This document shows, piece by piece, positions 19,802 through 34,800 of a DNA stretch of 64,000 nt. Below the pieces are notes generated by a model. The model made no database searches. It was not told the origin of the DNA and was given only the letters and a program-made list of their open reading frames with translations. The DNA is from Hydractinia symbiolongicarpus. Taxonomy: Eukaryota > Cnidaria > Hydrozoa > Anthoathecata > Hydractiniidae. Each line of letters starts with the position of its first letter. The first letter of the stretch is position 1. The stretch covers positions 28,173,851-28,237,850 of the forward strand of contig NC_079877.1 in the NCBI RefSeq assembly GCF_029227915.1, read 5' to 3'. Position numbers and translations under genes: made by a program.

Positions 19802-22800
19802 ATGGCTGATGATGAACAAGGCGACCAAGTTGGGTCGAATATTCAGAAAAAAAACAAAAGAGGAATAGATAAAATTAGGTAAGCTTCTTTTTAATCAAAA
19901 GAAGGCTGTTTTAAATCTGAGAAGCAATATAGTTTTTCAGGAGAATAAGGGTTCATCTTGGCTCCATGCGTAAACAATGCCCAAATTTTAACAGTCCAGT
20001 TTCTGCTAGCAGTCGAACTGTGGCAAGTAGCTAGCTTTAAGGTTTTCGTCACACTCTTACTGACTTTTTTTGTAAGAAGGCCAGTCCCTTCCAGCTCCAT
20101 TAACATTCAGGAACAACACAAAATTAGGCTATGATAGTCTAAATAAATAAGCCTGAATAGATGAGTTCAATGGTTTATAAAGTGCCATCAGGTACAAGGG
20201 GCATTCAAAAATTTTTTTTGGGCCCCGTAGCGGGATATTGCCACTAAGGGGGGGGGGGGGGGGGGGTCTGAAGTTTGAAAAAAAATTCCGCTAAAGATTG
20301 AAAAATTTAAAAAATTTGCTTGTGGCCTGAAAATCCTCGTTGTTCACGAGCATGATTCGTCTTGTCCTCTACTCTGATAACTTTTATCTACAAAACATGC
20401 CCCTGAGCGTCCAAGATTTCTTCGAATATGTGTATTTAACAGAAGGAAATCCGCCAAAAGGGGGGGGGGAGGAGGTCCGAATCTTATCGGTAATATCCTG
20501 CTAATAGGGCCTAACCGCTTAAATAATGATGCGCTTACATCCTGACAGGAGGCAAGAAAGGTTGGACCACAAAGGTGACTTTCATCATGATGCGTTTTGT
20601 TTATAATCCCCAGATCTGTTATTCAGATCGACAGGCAAAATAATGCAGGCCTGGGTGAGCCGTGGACAAGGATCCCACTTGCCAGAAACACTGCAAAAAT
20701 CACAGGGGCTGTCCCTCAATTTTCGCCGTTTAAAGAAAAGCTTAACATTTAGCCCAGAGAAGCCCGAATCAACCCAAAAAAACATTTTTTTAAAACATTT
20801 ATCACCATTTATTTACTATCATTTATTTATATATATATTAGTGGAAGAGTTCTAAAATAAATTTTTTTTTATATATCATTTATTAGATAAATAGCTGTAA
20901 TAAAATTCCACAAATAATAAACTGAGAGTACAATGACAAAATAGCACCTTCCTTCTCGACAAAATTTAAATAAGAACAATGAGCTCACATGCATTGCATT
21001 TTGAGCGCAATTCGGTCGGTTACAGACAAAAACCTTGAAAAAAACCCAGGAAAACTGCCAGCCACTGCCCTCACATATACAGCGCTTTTAATCCTAAAAT
21101 TAGAAAATAGTTTCCATGTAGTTTAGATTTAGATCATATATCAGTGAAAAGATGCTAGTAGCCACAGTACAAAAGGTTTTTAACCATAATTTGACTTTTC
21201 TCACCTAAGTTCTGATATTTTTGCCTGTTGATTTTTCTGATTTTTTCCACACATGTGCAAGAATCCTGTAAAAACGTATAGGCCAAATTGTTTTTTTAAG
21301 AACAGCCTTCACCAATTTTCGCAAGTCTTTCATTTTCACAACCAGATAAGGCCCATAAATCCACTATCTACTTAGGCAGGAGTACATTGGGAAAAAGAAC
21401 CATGCCAGGACCTGCCAATATATATGCAATTCTTTTTTAAAAAATTTGTTCACACATTACCTTTATTGTGTAGAGCTAAAAACGCTAATCAAGAAAATAT
21501 ATAGGATCATGTATTTTTGTCGAATGTGGAAGAGGATGGGTTTTAAAGGTTTTTTAATGACGTCATAAACCAGTCCATTCCAAAACGGATTTGGGCACTC
21601 AGGTTGTCTCTAGTTACCCATGCAGTAAAAAATGACTGACTTCACCACCTCTTTCCCAAGTAATTTGGGCCTATAGTTTTAACTGCAACGCAATGGCTTC
21701 ACCAATTATATTAAACGCATTGATGTCAGTCTAAATGTATTGATATTGCGTCGTAATGTCAGAAAGATATCAAATTAGACAAAACGTTTTTAACTACATC
21801 AAAGAAAAATGAACACATCCACTTTACCTGTTACAGACAGAGACAGAGACAGTCTTTGTATTGATCGTTGCAATCCAGGTCTGGTCAGGAGTAAAATCAC
21901 CCACGTGCTGTACATCACTCTCCCAAATTAGTGATGGCATGCGATGAACCCATGCAAAACATAAGAACAGGTGTGCAATTACAAAAATTCCTGCCCCCTA
22001 ATTTTAAAACTTTTAAAGGCAGGCTTACATGTTCAGTTTTCTTGCTAAAAAATCTATTGAAAGAAAAATTTCAAGCTTTTTATACTATATCAATTTTTAT
22101 TGCGAAATGTTTGTAATCACTTAAGTCATAGTGTAATTCAGGTTCCCTGGTCAATCTGTGATAATAAAAAATAAAATAGTGAAAAATTCCACTTTTTTTA
22201 GTATTCACTGGAAATATTGCTTCAAATAAAACTTTTTTACCTTTCTTCTTTTGCTGCTGTTGGCGTATATGGTGCCTGTCAGTTGCAAAATCTATGCGCA
22301 TCGAATTCACAATGAATGTAGTTTTTTTTGTTTGTAAAATGAGGTATCCTCGTTTGTTTAGAAGATACAAAATGTCAAACTCAAAGGGATGAATAAAAGT
22401 ACACCATTTGACGTAGTCAGGATGTTGGCATCCTTTGAAAAAACTTTCAGACGAAAAAATTTTTACTGACACAGTTGGTAAAAAAATCGCCTTTTGAAAT
22501 GTTTTTAAAACAGGTTGTAAAAACTTTCGAAATGTTTTTAAATGTTTCGAAATGCTCCTTACACTATGAAAGATTTCTTTCGAAAGATTTCTTTAAGAAG
22601 AAAACTGTACGTGTAAGTCCACCTTAAACAACTTCCTTTCCCCATGACAACAATGTTCCTACTCCTTCGTAACACCTTTTTTTTCTTCCTTTGGCGCCAT
22701 TTTATAACAGCTTTGCATTAAATCAGTGCAAAATTTTTTACAACAAGTCGAACATCGCGTTCGATGATCAATTTCAGTTTTGCTACATTTATTTCGCCAA

Positions 22801-25800
22801 TAAAAATTCAAGTAATTTTACTTTTCCACAACATGGGATTTTTACCCATTCTGCAAATTACAAGTGTGAAATATGGAACAGTTTTTTTTAGGATTTCTTT
22901 GTCAGGTGAATGAATGAGCTTGTAGTTGTAACTTTTTTCAATGGAATAATGCTAAATATGGATGTGTCTTTTACATTAGCACTTTTTATAACAAGCCATG
23001 ACAGAGCTGGGCAAATGGAACATAATGAATTCAGGTGTGTGAAAAATTTTATCAACCAATAAGATTCTAAAAATCACAATAGTTCATGCCAATCCATTCT
23101 GTTTCATTCTTGAGTGAAGATTCATCTTAAATGCTATTGAGACTTTATTAATTACGAAAATACTTTAATTTGATTGGCTATTCTCTGTTTATGCAAATTT
23201 TTATTTATCCAATTTGTAAAACCCAGACCTTAACCCATGCTACAATTTTATAAAATTCTGAATCTTACCAATACTGAACTGATTCTAAAATTTTTGAATA
23301 ATAACATGGGGCCTGAAAATTCCTGGCCGTACACATTGCCAGCCCTCAAAATAATTTTTAGGGACTCTTCAGACAAAATATCTGCCACACTTCCAGTTTT
23401 GTCGGACATGACCGTAGCTCGTTTAAAACCTTTGTTGGACAAAGCGTCCGATAGATTTCAGTCTTGGTCGGACACTTTCATTTGTTTAGATCTCAAAATT
23501 ATTGAATAGTCCTAGTCTTTTTTATCCACAAGCAAAGCCTATTCATAGCCAACCTGACCATCCTACCTAAACCGGCTCCTAACTTAATTAAAAGAACTGT
23601 GTAGACATAAATCTGTATTGCCTGGCCCACATTTAACACTGCATTTAATTAACTTTTTTAAAAAAAATTTAATTTAACCACAAGCAGTTATAAACTGTTT
23701 TTAATGATACAGTTGAAGCTTTCGATTAAAACGATAGATTTTTGAGATACAGTTTTTAATAGTTAAATGCTTAAAGCATAGCCTTAAGCAGCAACATTAA
23801 CTACGCTGTAGAAAATCAACTTTTATAATTCCTTCATTAATTTTTTTATTTTTTTATTTTACGCAAGTAAACAGCTTAATTATCTCCCTGGAATTCCCTG
23901 CAGTGCACTTAAAATTTTGGGGCCAAATGAATTGGAAACGAGGTGGTGACGTCAAAGATTTTTCACCACGTAGGTAATTAGGGACCACCTGGAACTAATT
24001 TGAGTAAGTTTTCCAAACCTGGGTCCCCGAATCTATTTCGGATTGGACGAGTTGATGACATCACCAAAAAACCTTCAAACCCTAATATCTCTGCAACCGT
24101 TTGTCAAAAGTACACGATCTTATATATTTTTTTGATCAGCGTTTCAAGATCTATGCAATGAAGGCAGCAGGTATACAAATTTCTAAATAAAAATTTGGGG
24201 GGTTTGACTGACCATTGCTAACGTCAGCAAAATTTTGAAACCCTTATATCTCATTAACCGCTCATCAAAAGCACATTATCATATACATTTTCTTGGCCAG
24301 CGTTTTAACCTTTACACAGTACAAGCAACTGATTAACTAAATTTCGCCAAAAATTTTTGTAATTGCGCTGCTGTCGTCAACAAAACATCTAAAACATATT
24401 TTTATTTACATATTTTTCCATTGCACTTCTGCCTAAGTGGATTTCTCCATTGGCCTTATCGACTAGTTACTTGCTATTAGGCCTGACTTTTTTAATTTTA
24501 TAATTTCGATTTATTGCGCATGTTTTTTCTTATTAATAGGTGTAGTTATTCTTGGTCAAAAATCTTTTAAGTGAATGATTTAAAAAACAATTTATATAAA
24601 ATGAAAAAATAAATGTCAGACATTTTTTTGTAAATGTCAACAACAAGTTTTAGGGTGTGCAATCGCACCTCCTCCAGACACACTTAAAAATATTGAAGAT
24701 GTTTTTTTTTTACTTTGTCACACACACAAATAAATAAAAACGTAATATAATACAAATTTTTTAAGAAAATAAAAAATATTCCAAGTTTAAATGTGACACA
24801 GTGAGACCATGTTAAAATAGTTTGCCATGTATAGTACAAATATGTTATCAAATTGGATACTTTGTAAATTGTATTTTTAAAAAATGTTTTTATTGCACAA
24901 AAAAAATTATATACCTCACTTTTAAATGTGTGGAAAAGGCACCAGAGTAAGGTTGTGTAATAAAAATGAAATAATATAGTTGTAGGCGATAGAAGTCCTG
25001 ATTAATGTCTGCATTTTGTGATTGTCAGTGCTACCATGCTTAATGGCATTTCATATGTCATTTTATTTTTTGCAGCATGAAAAAAAAATAAAAAAGCTAA
25101 ACAAGAACATGTTTTCTTATTTCTTTAGGAAATCTACACGCAATAAATTAACATCAACAGAACAGTCAAGGTAGATTTTCCTTTATACTTGGATACCAAA
25201 TTGATCGAAATTAGTTCTATTTTCTTATTATGTGAAAAGGATTACGTAGAAACACTGCCAAGGATGTTTTAACAGACGGTAGCACAAAAACTAATGTTTA
25301 CAAGTTTCTAAAAGTTTTAGATATGAATTTAAATTGTTGAAAAGAAACAATGAAGGGGATGTATGCAGGTTGATTTTAGCATGTGTGCTGCAAAAAGCAC
25401 ATGTTAGGTGGTTTTAGGTGTTCCTTCAGGTGTGCTGCATTGATGCAACTTTGTTTACCATTTTTCATGTACTGTTATAACATGCCTTACTGTAATAAAT
25501 TTTCTTGCGACTATGTTTGTGGGTGTGCATGCTTTTGCACAGCCTTTCCGAAAAGCCTGATATCATTTTAAAGATCACAAAAAAGTTGTATTCTTTGAAC
25601 CACTGTTGAATTTTGCAAAAAAAATAGTAGTCTGTTTAAATGGTTATTAAAGTTGGTGCATTAATGGATTTTTAATTAAAAAGGTAAACACCATTGAATT
25701 AACATCGATGAACAAAAAAGTGGAAGTTCTACTTTCCATTAACATCAAAGGAAAAACTTTTACTTGAGTGAAAAATAGTTCAGAATTTTAGGGAAAGTTC

Positions 25801-28800
25801 AGCCAATCTCTTCTGAACATACAATAGTTCTTTTTATGAAAGTCATTTTTAAAAAAGTGGAAGTTCTACTTTCCATTAACATCAAGGAAAAACTTTTACT
25901 TGAGTGAAAAATAGTTCAGAATTTTAGGGAAAGTTCAGCCAATCTTTTCTGAACATACAATAGTTCTTTTTATGAAAGTCATTCTTAAAAAAGTGGAAGT
26001 TCTACTTTCCATTAACATCAAAGGAAAAACTTTTACTTGAGTGAAAAATAGTTCAGAATTTTAGGGAAAGTTCAGCCAATCTCTTCTGAACATACAATAG
26101 TTCTTTTTATGAAAGTGATTCTTAACAGCGTATATTCTCAATAGTACCAGGCTTGTTGACACTTGATTGCACATCAGCTAATTTAAAATGAAATAGTATA
26201 TTACTGCACAATCCCTTGTGTTATTGGGTTTCAACATCTTCTTTTGTGTTGGATTTGTTAATGTCTGTCAAATAATGTTTTATTTTGTGAATGAGGACAA
26301 ACTTAACTTGTATGAATGAAAATGACATACTCTTTGCCACAAAAGGCTTTCCTGCAACAGCCTTAACATTGCTGTATTGTTTTATAAAGTTGTTAAACAA
26401 TTCTCAAGAGGCCAATGGCAGTATTTCATTATAAAATTATTAAAAAGGAATTTTACAAAGTTTTAATCATGTCGTATTTCGTTACATTCCATGAATTTTA
26501 TGTTTTTAATAGACCGAAGTAACTTGAAAATTGTGATTCTAATCTGCTATTTTGAAGACAGTCTTTGTCTATCAAACTGATTTTTGTTTTTATGTTTAGT
26601 ACACTAGAAAAACCATCACTATCTTCAAAGTTGAAAACAAAAAGAAAAAAAGAAAAAGCTAAAAGCGCTGTCAAAAGTTCTTCTGAGCCTAAAATTGTTG
26701 CTTGTCCACATAGCAAACTTAGAAAGGTTAAATCACAAGAAAGTCAAGATCAACCTCTACCAGGACCATCTGGTGTTAAAAAGAAGAAGTCAGAAACTAA
26801 TTGTTTAAAATCCTCTTTAAAGGAGGACTTACCTAAAGATAATTTAGATAAAGAAAAAACTAGTAGCACACGTTCACGAAGCAAAACTTTGCTACACAAA
26901 GAAGAAAATAAAGAATTTACCTTGAGAAGTAAAAGTGACAGTAAAGTGAACCATTCTCCTCAAATTAAGTCAAGAAAGACAAAAAGTGAAACAGACACAT
27001 CAAATAAAAAGAGTAGGAAACGAAAAGCTAAGGAAGTTCCTACATATTCACCTAAGCGACTTCGGAGCTCATCACGCTCGAATCCTTTACCAGTAGTAAG
27101 TAAAGAAACAGCAGCCAAGACGGGTGGGCGCCTTTCACGTTTGCGAAGTGCCTCTGGTGCTGGGGAAACAGAAGACTCATCAGACAACCTGGGTTCTTGT
27201 GCCAGCAGCAGGTTAGTGTAATTATTTTTTTGATTGTGCAGCCACATGTTTTCATTATAATGTTGGTATATTCCTGCTTTTGTTATGGTTACCATGATCT
27301 TATCTTCATCATTCATCAGTATACAGGTTGACTACTTCAGAAAAAACATTTCAATTCTGTTAAGGATCTGTTAACAGAAATCATTTAAACAACACAATAA
27401 TAGTAAAATACTGACAACTAAAATGTTCTGGTCCTTGTTTGTTTGTTTGTTTGTTTGTTTGTTTGTTTGTTTGTTTGTTTGTTTGTTTGTTTGTTTACCT
27501 TGTGAATCATGCCAATGTTGGCCAAGTCAAAATTAATGTTTAAATTTTTGTAATCTTTTTATATAAAACTGCTATTCACTTCCTTCACAAATAGATTTAA
27601 TTAACATGCTTTCTGTCATATTGGAGAACATTAGTTAGCAGTTTAATTAAGTGATTAAAAAAAATTCTTTTTAAACTTGATGAACAAATGTGTGGTGTAG
27701 GACGCACAATGAAGAGCATATCATCTTTTATGTTAGTGATTTGTTTGATCAACTGTTGTTGTATATTTTCTGTGTATTTTTCTTGCATTTTTATTCATTC
27801 CTATTTTTTAAATATTATTGAGGGATAGGAAAGCACAAAATAAAACTTTACAGTGAACTCCTAAGATATTGTGTTCTCAACTTTTTGTCATACATTTTAA
27901 ACAGTTTTCATGTTTTGTTTGTTGGTATTTTATGCCAACTTAGGTAAAAAACTTTTCTGATTAACCCTTGTTTTCTTGTTTTTCAAACAACTTAACATCT
28001 TTTTTTCTGTGGTTGAATCATAGTAATATTTTTATTCATAAAATACAAATCTTTTACCAAATAGTAAGCTTGAGATCTTGTGATATATTATAACAAGATA
28101 TCAAGTTGATTTTCATATCAAAACATTATAACACTCATGTTCAACTTCAGTTATAGAAGGTAACAGAAAAATAATGTTCATTTCTTTACTCATAAAGTTC
28201 AAAGTATAATTGTTTTTCACACAGCTTGAAAATGCTATTAAGAACAAAATACAAGTGCTCAATTATTACAGCCATGTGCAATGTTACATTTAATTACTGT
28301 GTTTAGTATATATCTTAACTATCTTAACTAGATTTCAAGTCTTGAAAAATTATTAAATCAGTCTTGCACTCGATTTGTGGGTGTTCACATCTCCAGGTTT
28401 TTTTATAATTCAAATTCATTTATCTTTTTGTCATATAATATTTTTTTTTAATATTCACAAAACTGTGCTTCACTTCATTTATGTCCTAAGAGAGAAAACA
28501 TAGAATGCCTAACAATCTAGCTAGCTATTAAAGATATTATAGCAACTAGGAACAACATGTGTTTTGTGCAACTTTTTTTTGTCTGATTGGGTATTATTTT
28601 GTTTCCAAGACACTATTCAAAAGTAAACATAAATGCTTTTGAATTCAGTTATTCTGTGCAAATCAATAGTTTATATTTAAATAAAAGGTTTTACCTGCCA
28701 AGTAAGATGCTACCATTTTTCTCAGTATAAATTTTATTGTAGCTAGGTTGCCAAGCAACCTTGGATTTAGAATGTTCTTTTAAGGTAGCATTAATATTAA

Positions 28801-31800
28801 GTTGGCATTAAAACGTTGTTGATTTAAAATTAATTTTTCGACACATTTTATATACATGCTTGTGTCTTCTGCTATAGTTGTATAAGTGTGATTTAAAAGT
28901 TTTCTTCATGTGTTTAGAAATTTCCTTACAATCTTAATATGTTATATTTTCATAACATTTTTTAGTGAGCTTTGATAATGTGCACTTAAATTATGAAACG
29001 AAACAACCTGTCGTGTCTAAAGTGTAGAAATCTAAGGCATCTTTTGCGATAACTATTCTTGTTTACTTACTTGCTTAAGCTGCAGAATGTTTTTATCTTA
29101 TAAAAAGTGTCACCTCACATGTATAATTTTCTTACACATATACATAAAGCCATATTAAGGACCATCTTCTACAAATGTTTGTACGTACTTCGTACAGATT
29201 CTATTGGAAACTTTTTGTCCTTTTATTTTTAGAAAAATCTCTTTCCTATCATAATTTCCTAATGAAGTTCTTTTCATTATACCGTGTGTTCGTTTATCGA
29301 GCGTGCTATTATCATAACCGAGTAATAATCATAAAAAAGTTCTATTTACTGCATAGAAACAAGATCGTATTGAAATTAAACAATGCTGCATTTTATTCTA
29401 AAACCATCAAATCATGATCTATTTAGAACACATTCATTGATAACTAAACATTTTTCAAGACCAAAGTGGCTATTTTGAATAAACATTTGAAAATGATATT
29501 ATAATAACAATAAAAAAGTGAAAGTAAATGTCTACCAAATAATCCTGTACAGATGTCCTGTAAGAAAGTCTACCAAACAAATGTAATAGTTGCAATCATC
29601 TCTTGCTTTGTTATAATGTTTTTAAATCTTTAAGTCAGCCTAAACTTCATATGCCTAAAATAATATTATTAGGGTGATTTTTTTACATTTAGAAGACAAA
29701 GGAGGTCCAGAAGGAACCGTGGTGAGGTGCCTGTTATGGAAAATGAGCAGTATGTTAAGATATTTTTTATAAAGAAAGAAGCATCAATCGTTCGAGGTCT
29801 TGTTTTGAAGAAATCTATGTTTTAGGATCTTGAGCTATTTCATTATTAATGATCTTGTTTAAAATGTTTTAGAAACAGTAACTCAACAAACCAGGAAGCA
29901 GCCGGCAACAATGGTGGCTAGTAGTCTTTTGTATTTCTTATTTTTGTTTTTTGTTGTTGTAACAGCTATTTGCAAACTGTTTTTTGTTTACAATAGGTTC
30001 ACCATCAAATAACGAGGCTTCGTCATCAGGTGCCACTATGTCTTTTCCAGCAAGTGGAGGATCATCATGTATGTACAGGGAAAAAATTTTGGAATTTAGT
30101 TTGGAATTTGCCACAAAACAAGAACCTTCTGTGACTTTCCCCCAGGACTTTTATAGTTTGTCCACAATTTTTTATGTCTTTTTAAGAAAAAAAACCTTGG
30201 GAAAAATACTATAATTATTATTGTTTATGCACATTTTCATTTTAGCAAGTCAAGATGGAGAAGCAGGGCTGGGCCTAGAGGAAAGTGATATTTCTCGCTT
30301 ACAAGGTACAGTAATCTGTATATATTCTACTACAGAATTACTAAGCAAGGAAAGATTTTGAAACTTTTTTATGAACTAGATTGGATTATTAAATGCAAAT
30401 ACGTCTGTCTGTAAATAATGTATGCTACCTTTAAAATTTGTGTAATTTAGTATATAAAGCAGGCCATTTCTTGAATAAAACTATGCCAGAGCTACAAAAA
30501 GCACTCACTAAAAAAATTATGAGTGCTATGGTGTGCGAAAAATCACACTTGTAAGCAAAATTTACAAGTGCAATGTGAAGTGTGGTCTATTTTTTTGTTT
30601 TACTACAACGTTGTGTGTTATTTAAGCTGTATAGAAATGAGGTTTAAATACTAAGGAATCGTCTTCACGATCTTTTCAAAAATAAATTCCAAAAAAATGG
30701 TTTTCAATTCGTTTTAACAAAGTTTCAAATCGCTTTGTTTGAATATAAAATCGTTTCGTAATCGTTTCCAAATAGTTTCGCATTCATTTCCTAATCGTTT
30801 CAAAAAAATTAAAATTAACTCTTTTCAACACTTTGTTAAATTCGTTTTAGTTCAAATCATTTCAAAATCGCTTCTACTATAACACATGTTTATAACACAT
30901 CGCCGATTTCTAAAGAAATTAACTATTAAATCATGTAAATGTCTACATTCCTTGTCTTAAAAATAACAAATCGAGATCGTAGAAAGTGAAAAGATTGCTG
31001 TGGATTATTTAAAAACAATCAAAAGAGGATCATAGATAGTGAAAAGATAGCTGTAGATCGCTAAAAATCATAAAAACAGCATTGTAGAAAGCGAAAACTT
31101 TGCCGTAGATTCTTTAAAATTTATGAAAACGGTTACGTAGAAACCAAAAAAATTATTTAAAAATCATAAAAACGGCATGGTAGAAAGCGAAATTATCACC
31201 TTAGATTGTTTAAAATACATGAAAACGGCATTGTAGGAAACAAAAATATCGCCGTAGATCGTTTAAAAATCATGAAAACAAGATCAGAGAAAGCCAAGAG
31301 ATCCATATAGATCGTTTAAAAATCATGATAGTTCTATAATATTTTGGATAAAGAAAAAAGTCACGAGTGCGATAAAAAGCTCTTGTAAGTTTTTTTTATG
31401 AGTGCGCGTGCGATCGCACTTGTCTGAAGGAATGGCCTGATAAAGGGTTGCGGAGCAAGAACAGGTAATTGAATCACGTTACACTCTGCATTATTTTTAG
31501 AAGAATGTGCATGTTCATATGATTTTTGTGCTCAATCAAGAATTTTTTTTTAGCATAGTTAAGTGACCTACTGTGGTAATACATAAAGTATTTACGTGAC
31601 AAGTTGTTTTTATGTATATTATTTTACATTACATTACATTTTTTGTTTATTTAAGAGGTAGCTAAAACATAAAATCTTACATTTCATAAACAAGCCTAAC
31701 CCTTATGGCATTAAGAACAAAGCTTATAAAAAGTTAAAACACCATAAAATAGATAAGAGCATAAATTACTGACGGAAGCAGTGAGTTTGCCAAGCAATAA

Positions 31801-34800
31801 CAGTAATTATTGAAGACTCTCAATGGCTAAATTACAAAGTCTGTTACAGTATATATGCAACATGAATTATATCATGTACATGCAGTATTGGAATTAACAG
31901 TCATGATTTGCAAGTCATTTCCATTTTTTTGCATATCAAATTTATCTACTAAACATAAAATTCGCAGATTAAAACTTGTATTTCAAAACATGCAACAGGT
32001 GAAAATATAACTTAAAATTTACACAAGTTTTATGACGTCACATAACAACAATATATTCACCTACATGTATGCATGCTATTGTTTAAAAGTGCCAACAATC
32101 ACAAAAACTATCAAAATTTTATATACATTTTTAATGAATAGACATTCTGTTCTTCACACCAACTACTAATCTGATAAAAAGTAGTCACTTTGATTGCTCT
32201 ATTTTTTATAACAAAATACTTAGGGTAGGGTCTTCATTTTTAGACAGAACTATGGTGATTATCACACCTCTTTATCCAAAAATAATAACAAAGTTTCTTT
32301 TACTACATCAAAACACGTATGAAACTTAAGATCACTTTTAATATTTATTTCAAACCCTGTACATGTAAATGATACCCATACAAATTAAAATTTAATAAAG
32401 ATTTTTTCAGTAAACTTGCATCGTTAGGTGTATCAACTACTTCTACCTGACTATCAGTCAGTTAGTACCTGATAATGTGTGTTTACTTAAAAAACCTGAA
32501 TTATTTATAAATATACTATTTTTAAATTTCTTAATGTTTCTTATGTGTATGTGACTTTAGTTGCTCCCAGCCTGGATAAAATAAGACAACTTAATGCCCT
32601 ATAAAAAAAATCAATTAAGAAAAAGTGTAAAATAATAAATTTTCTAATATTCTCTATGCAAAGCTTAATCTTTATTTGTGACTTCTTTATTTGCTATCTA
32701 GTTTAATTCAAAATGTGATGAGATATTATGTGTGTATTAATTATTAATTTTTTCCACATGCTTTTATTTGAGATATTATAATAAAACTGAAACAACAGTA
32801 TTAAGGAAAAGATTTTTCAAGTTTTTTTAACATTAAGGTGGGATCTCATCTGCTGATAAAAATAAAAATCTATTTGTGTTTTTTTTATTGTTATTTTGTT
32901 GGATATGGATATATTTTATTTTATAATTTCATAACAACAAAAGATCTACAAACTAGCTAGAGTAATTTTCTTTTTAGCTATACTGGAAGCACGTGGTCTT
33001 CCTGCTCACTTATTCGGTAGTCTGGGCCCAAGAATGCACTTGCTTCTTCATAAAACATTCAATAGCAGTGCAGGTTTGCTTTTCTTGGTTGTTTTATTTT
33101 AGAAAATTTTATTGCTTTTTTGTTTTTCTCCTTCTATGGGAACTAAGAATTTTCACATTGTTTACTAGCTGTAGTCTAAAGAGTACTACTTGTTTTCATT
33201 GTAAGGGGACATAAATATAATGCCTGTCAAAGGTATGACAGTAACTAATGTGAATTTTTAGTGGCGTATACATAATAGTATCATACATTATCGAATGATT
33301 ATTACCGTATTTAGTAGCTTACTTAACCTTACACAATAAACTACATACTTCTTTGGCAAAAAATAACCACAAAATAACCAATCAAAATCTGTTAATCAAG
33401 CAAATTCTCAAAAAAATTATTTTTTTGTCAACAAATAAGTAATTGAAAAGTAATGTCACTGTCTACTATATTGAAATTTTGAAAGACAGAATTATGCACA
33501 TATCAGCAGAGTTAAAGCATATTGTAGTGTTTCTTATCTTAAAAATTTATTTCCCATGCTTTGAAAAATATTTTTTTTTGTTATCCTGCCTAAAGTTTAT
33601 ATTTAAATTATTTTAAACAGTTTTTTCATTGTGGCAATGTTATATTTCCCTTTACAACTTTCAGCCAACTAAGTTTAATTCATCCCAATCACATTACGTC
33701 TGATTTTTAACCCCTAATATTTCACAGGCACAAAAGCTCAACAGTTAATTACTTCCATGCAAAGTGACAACGAGGGTACTCAATTGCAAGGTGTTATGGA
33801 AATGTGCCAGGTAATGCATTGATTTATTTGTTTTTTTGTAAATATTAGGAGAATATGTTGTGGTTATTCACTTTTCACTATCAACTTTGCATTGTAGCTT
33901 TTAGTAATGGGTAACGAAGAAACATTGGGTGGATTTCCTGTAAAACAAGTTGTGCCAGTCTTGGTGAGGATTTTTAAAACTACTTCATTATGATGTTATG
34001 TGAATTTCTTCTACTTTATTGCAATTCACTCTTACTTGAAAAGTTGTGTCTTTAGAAAAACTAAAACACCGTCTTTTAAATTTAGATTGAATTATTACAA
34101 ATGAAAGAAAACTTTGATATTGTAAGTTCAGTATTTTGTACCGTAAATTCTCTATTAAAGGGGCACCCCAGTGAAAAATTTATTTAAAAAAAATGTTCTT
34201 TTGATTAACCAATACATAAATATGTCAAAATAAACTTTTTACAATCGTTAAAAATCTTTATTTATACCGTAATCGGGTCTGTAAACATCTTCAAATAAAT
34301 TTAAAAGTTTGCGCAAAGTCAAGAGGACTAGGTCGTAATAGATAAGTATACGTCACATTGTGCAGAAAGTCTGTGGGCTCAGCAGCACACCTAAAAGTTT
34401 GTTTACTTACTGTTTACATTGTTCCTTGATAAGACGTCTTGTAATAATGACAAAGATTGTAACGCAGAAAACTTAGCATTGAATAATTCTTTTCATGAAA
34501 AAGACTTTACAAAGCTACGGCCATACGACTTTAAACCTCATGTGTCTCACAAGGGAGAAGCTAATAATGATGCAAAGTGACAAGGTTTTTTTTCCTGACT
34601 CAAAGCAACGTTGTTAGCAATAAAGACTATCTTTAATTGCTTTTTTTTACATTCTTTTCATCCAAAAACTTTATCATTTGCTTTAGTAAAAAATTTTTTT
34701 TACCTTACAAGCCAATTTATTTTTATTTCACAGTTCAGCAATATCATTTCTCCACACATGATTTTTTGTGCACAAATGCAAACAAGTTTTATGCAACGTT

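Larger units (their letters stand above)
19802..30305 (+). other. TRIP12: TRIP12 exons 1-7: disordered N-terminus
   Basis: Exons at 19802-19878, 25129-25170, 26600-27211, 29693-29749, 29873-29913, 29997-30068 and 30246-30305 encode aa 1 to about 320. The product is rich in Lys, Ser, Arg and short basic clusters ([10 protein letters not shown] and similar), fitting nuclear localisation and chromatin association. Exon 7 ends ESDISRLQ, like the ESDDSEMGRLQ of vertebrate TRIP12 just before the armadillo region. Exon 5 uses a weak donor (ATG|GTGGCT). Intron 1 (5.2 kb), intron 2 and intron 3 carry repeats listed separately. Confidence 0.85.

Noticed and set aside
22080-22472. 130-codon minus-strand frame as an independent gene
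   Set aside because: It lies inside the inverted-arm element and has no recognised domain; kept only as part of that element's description.
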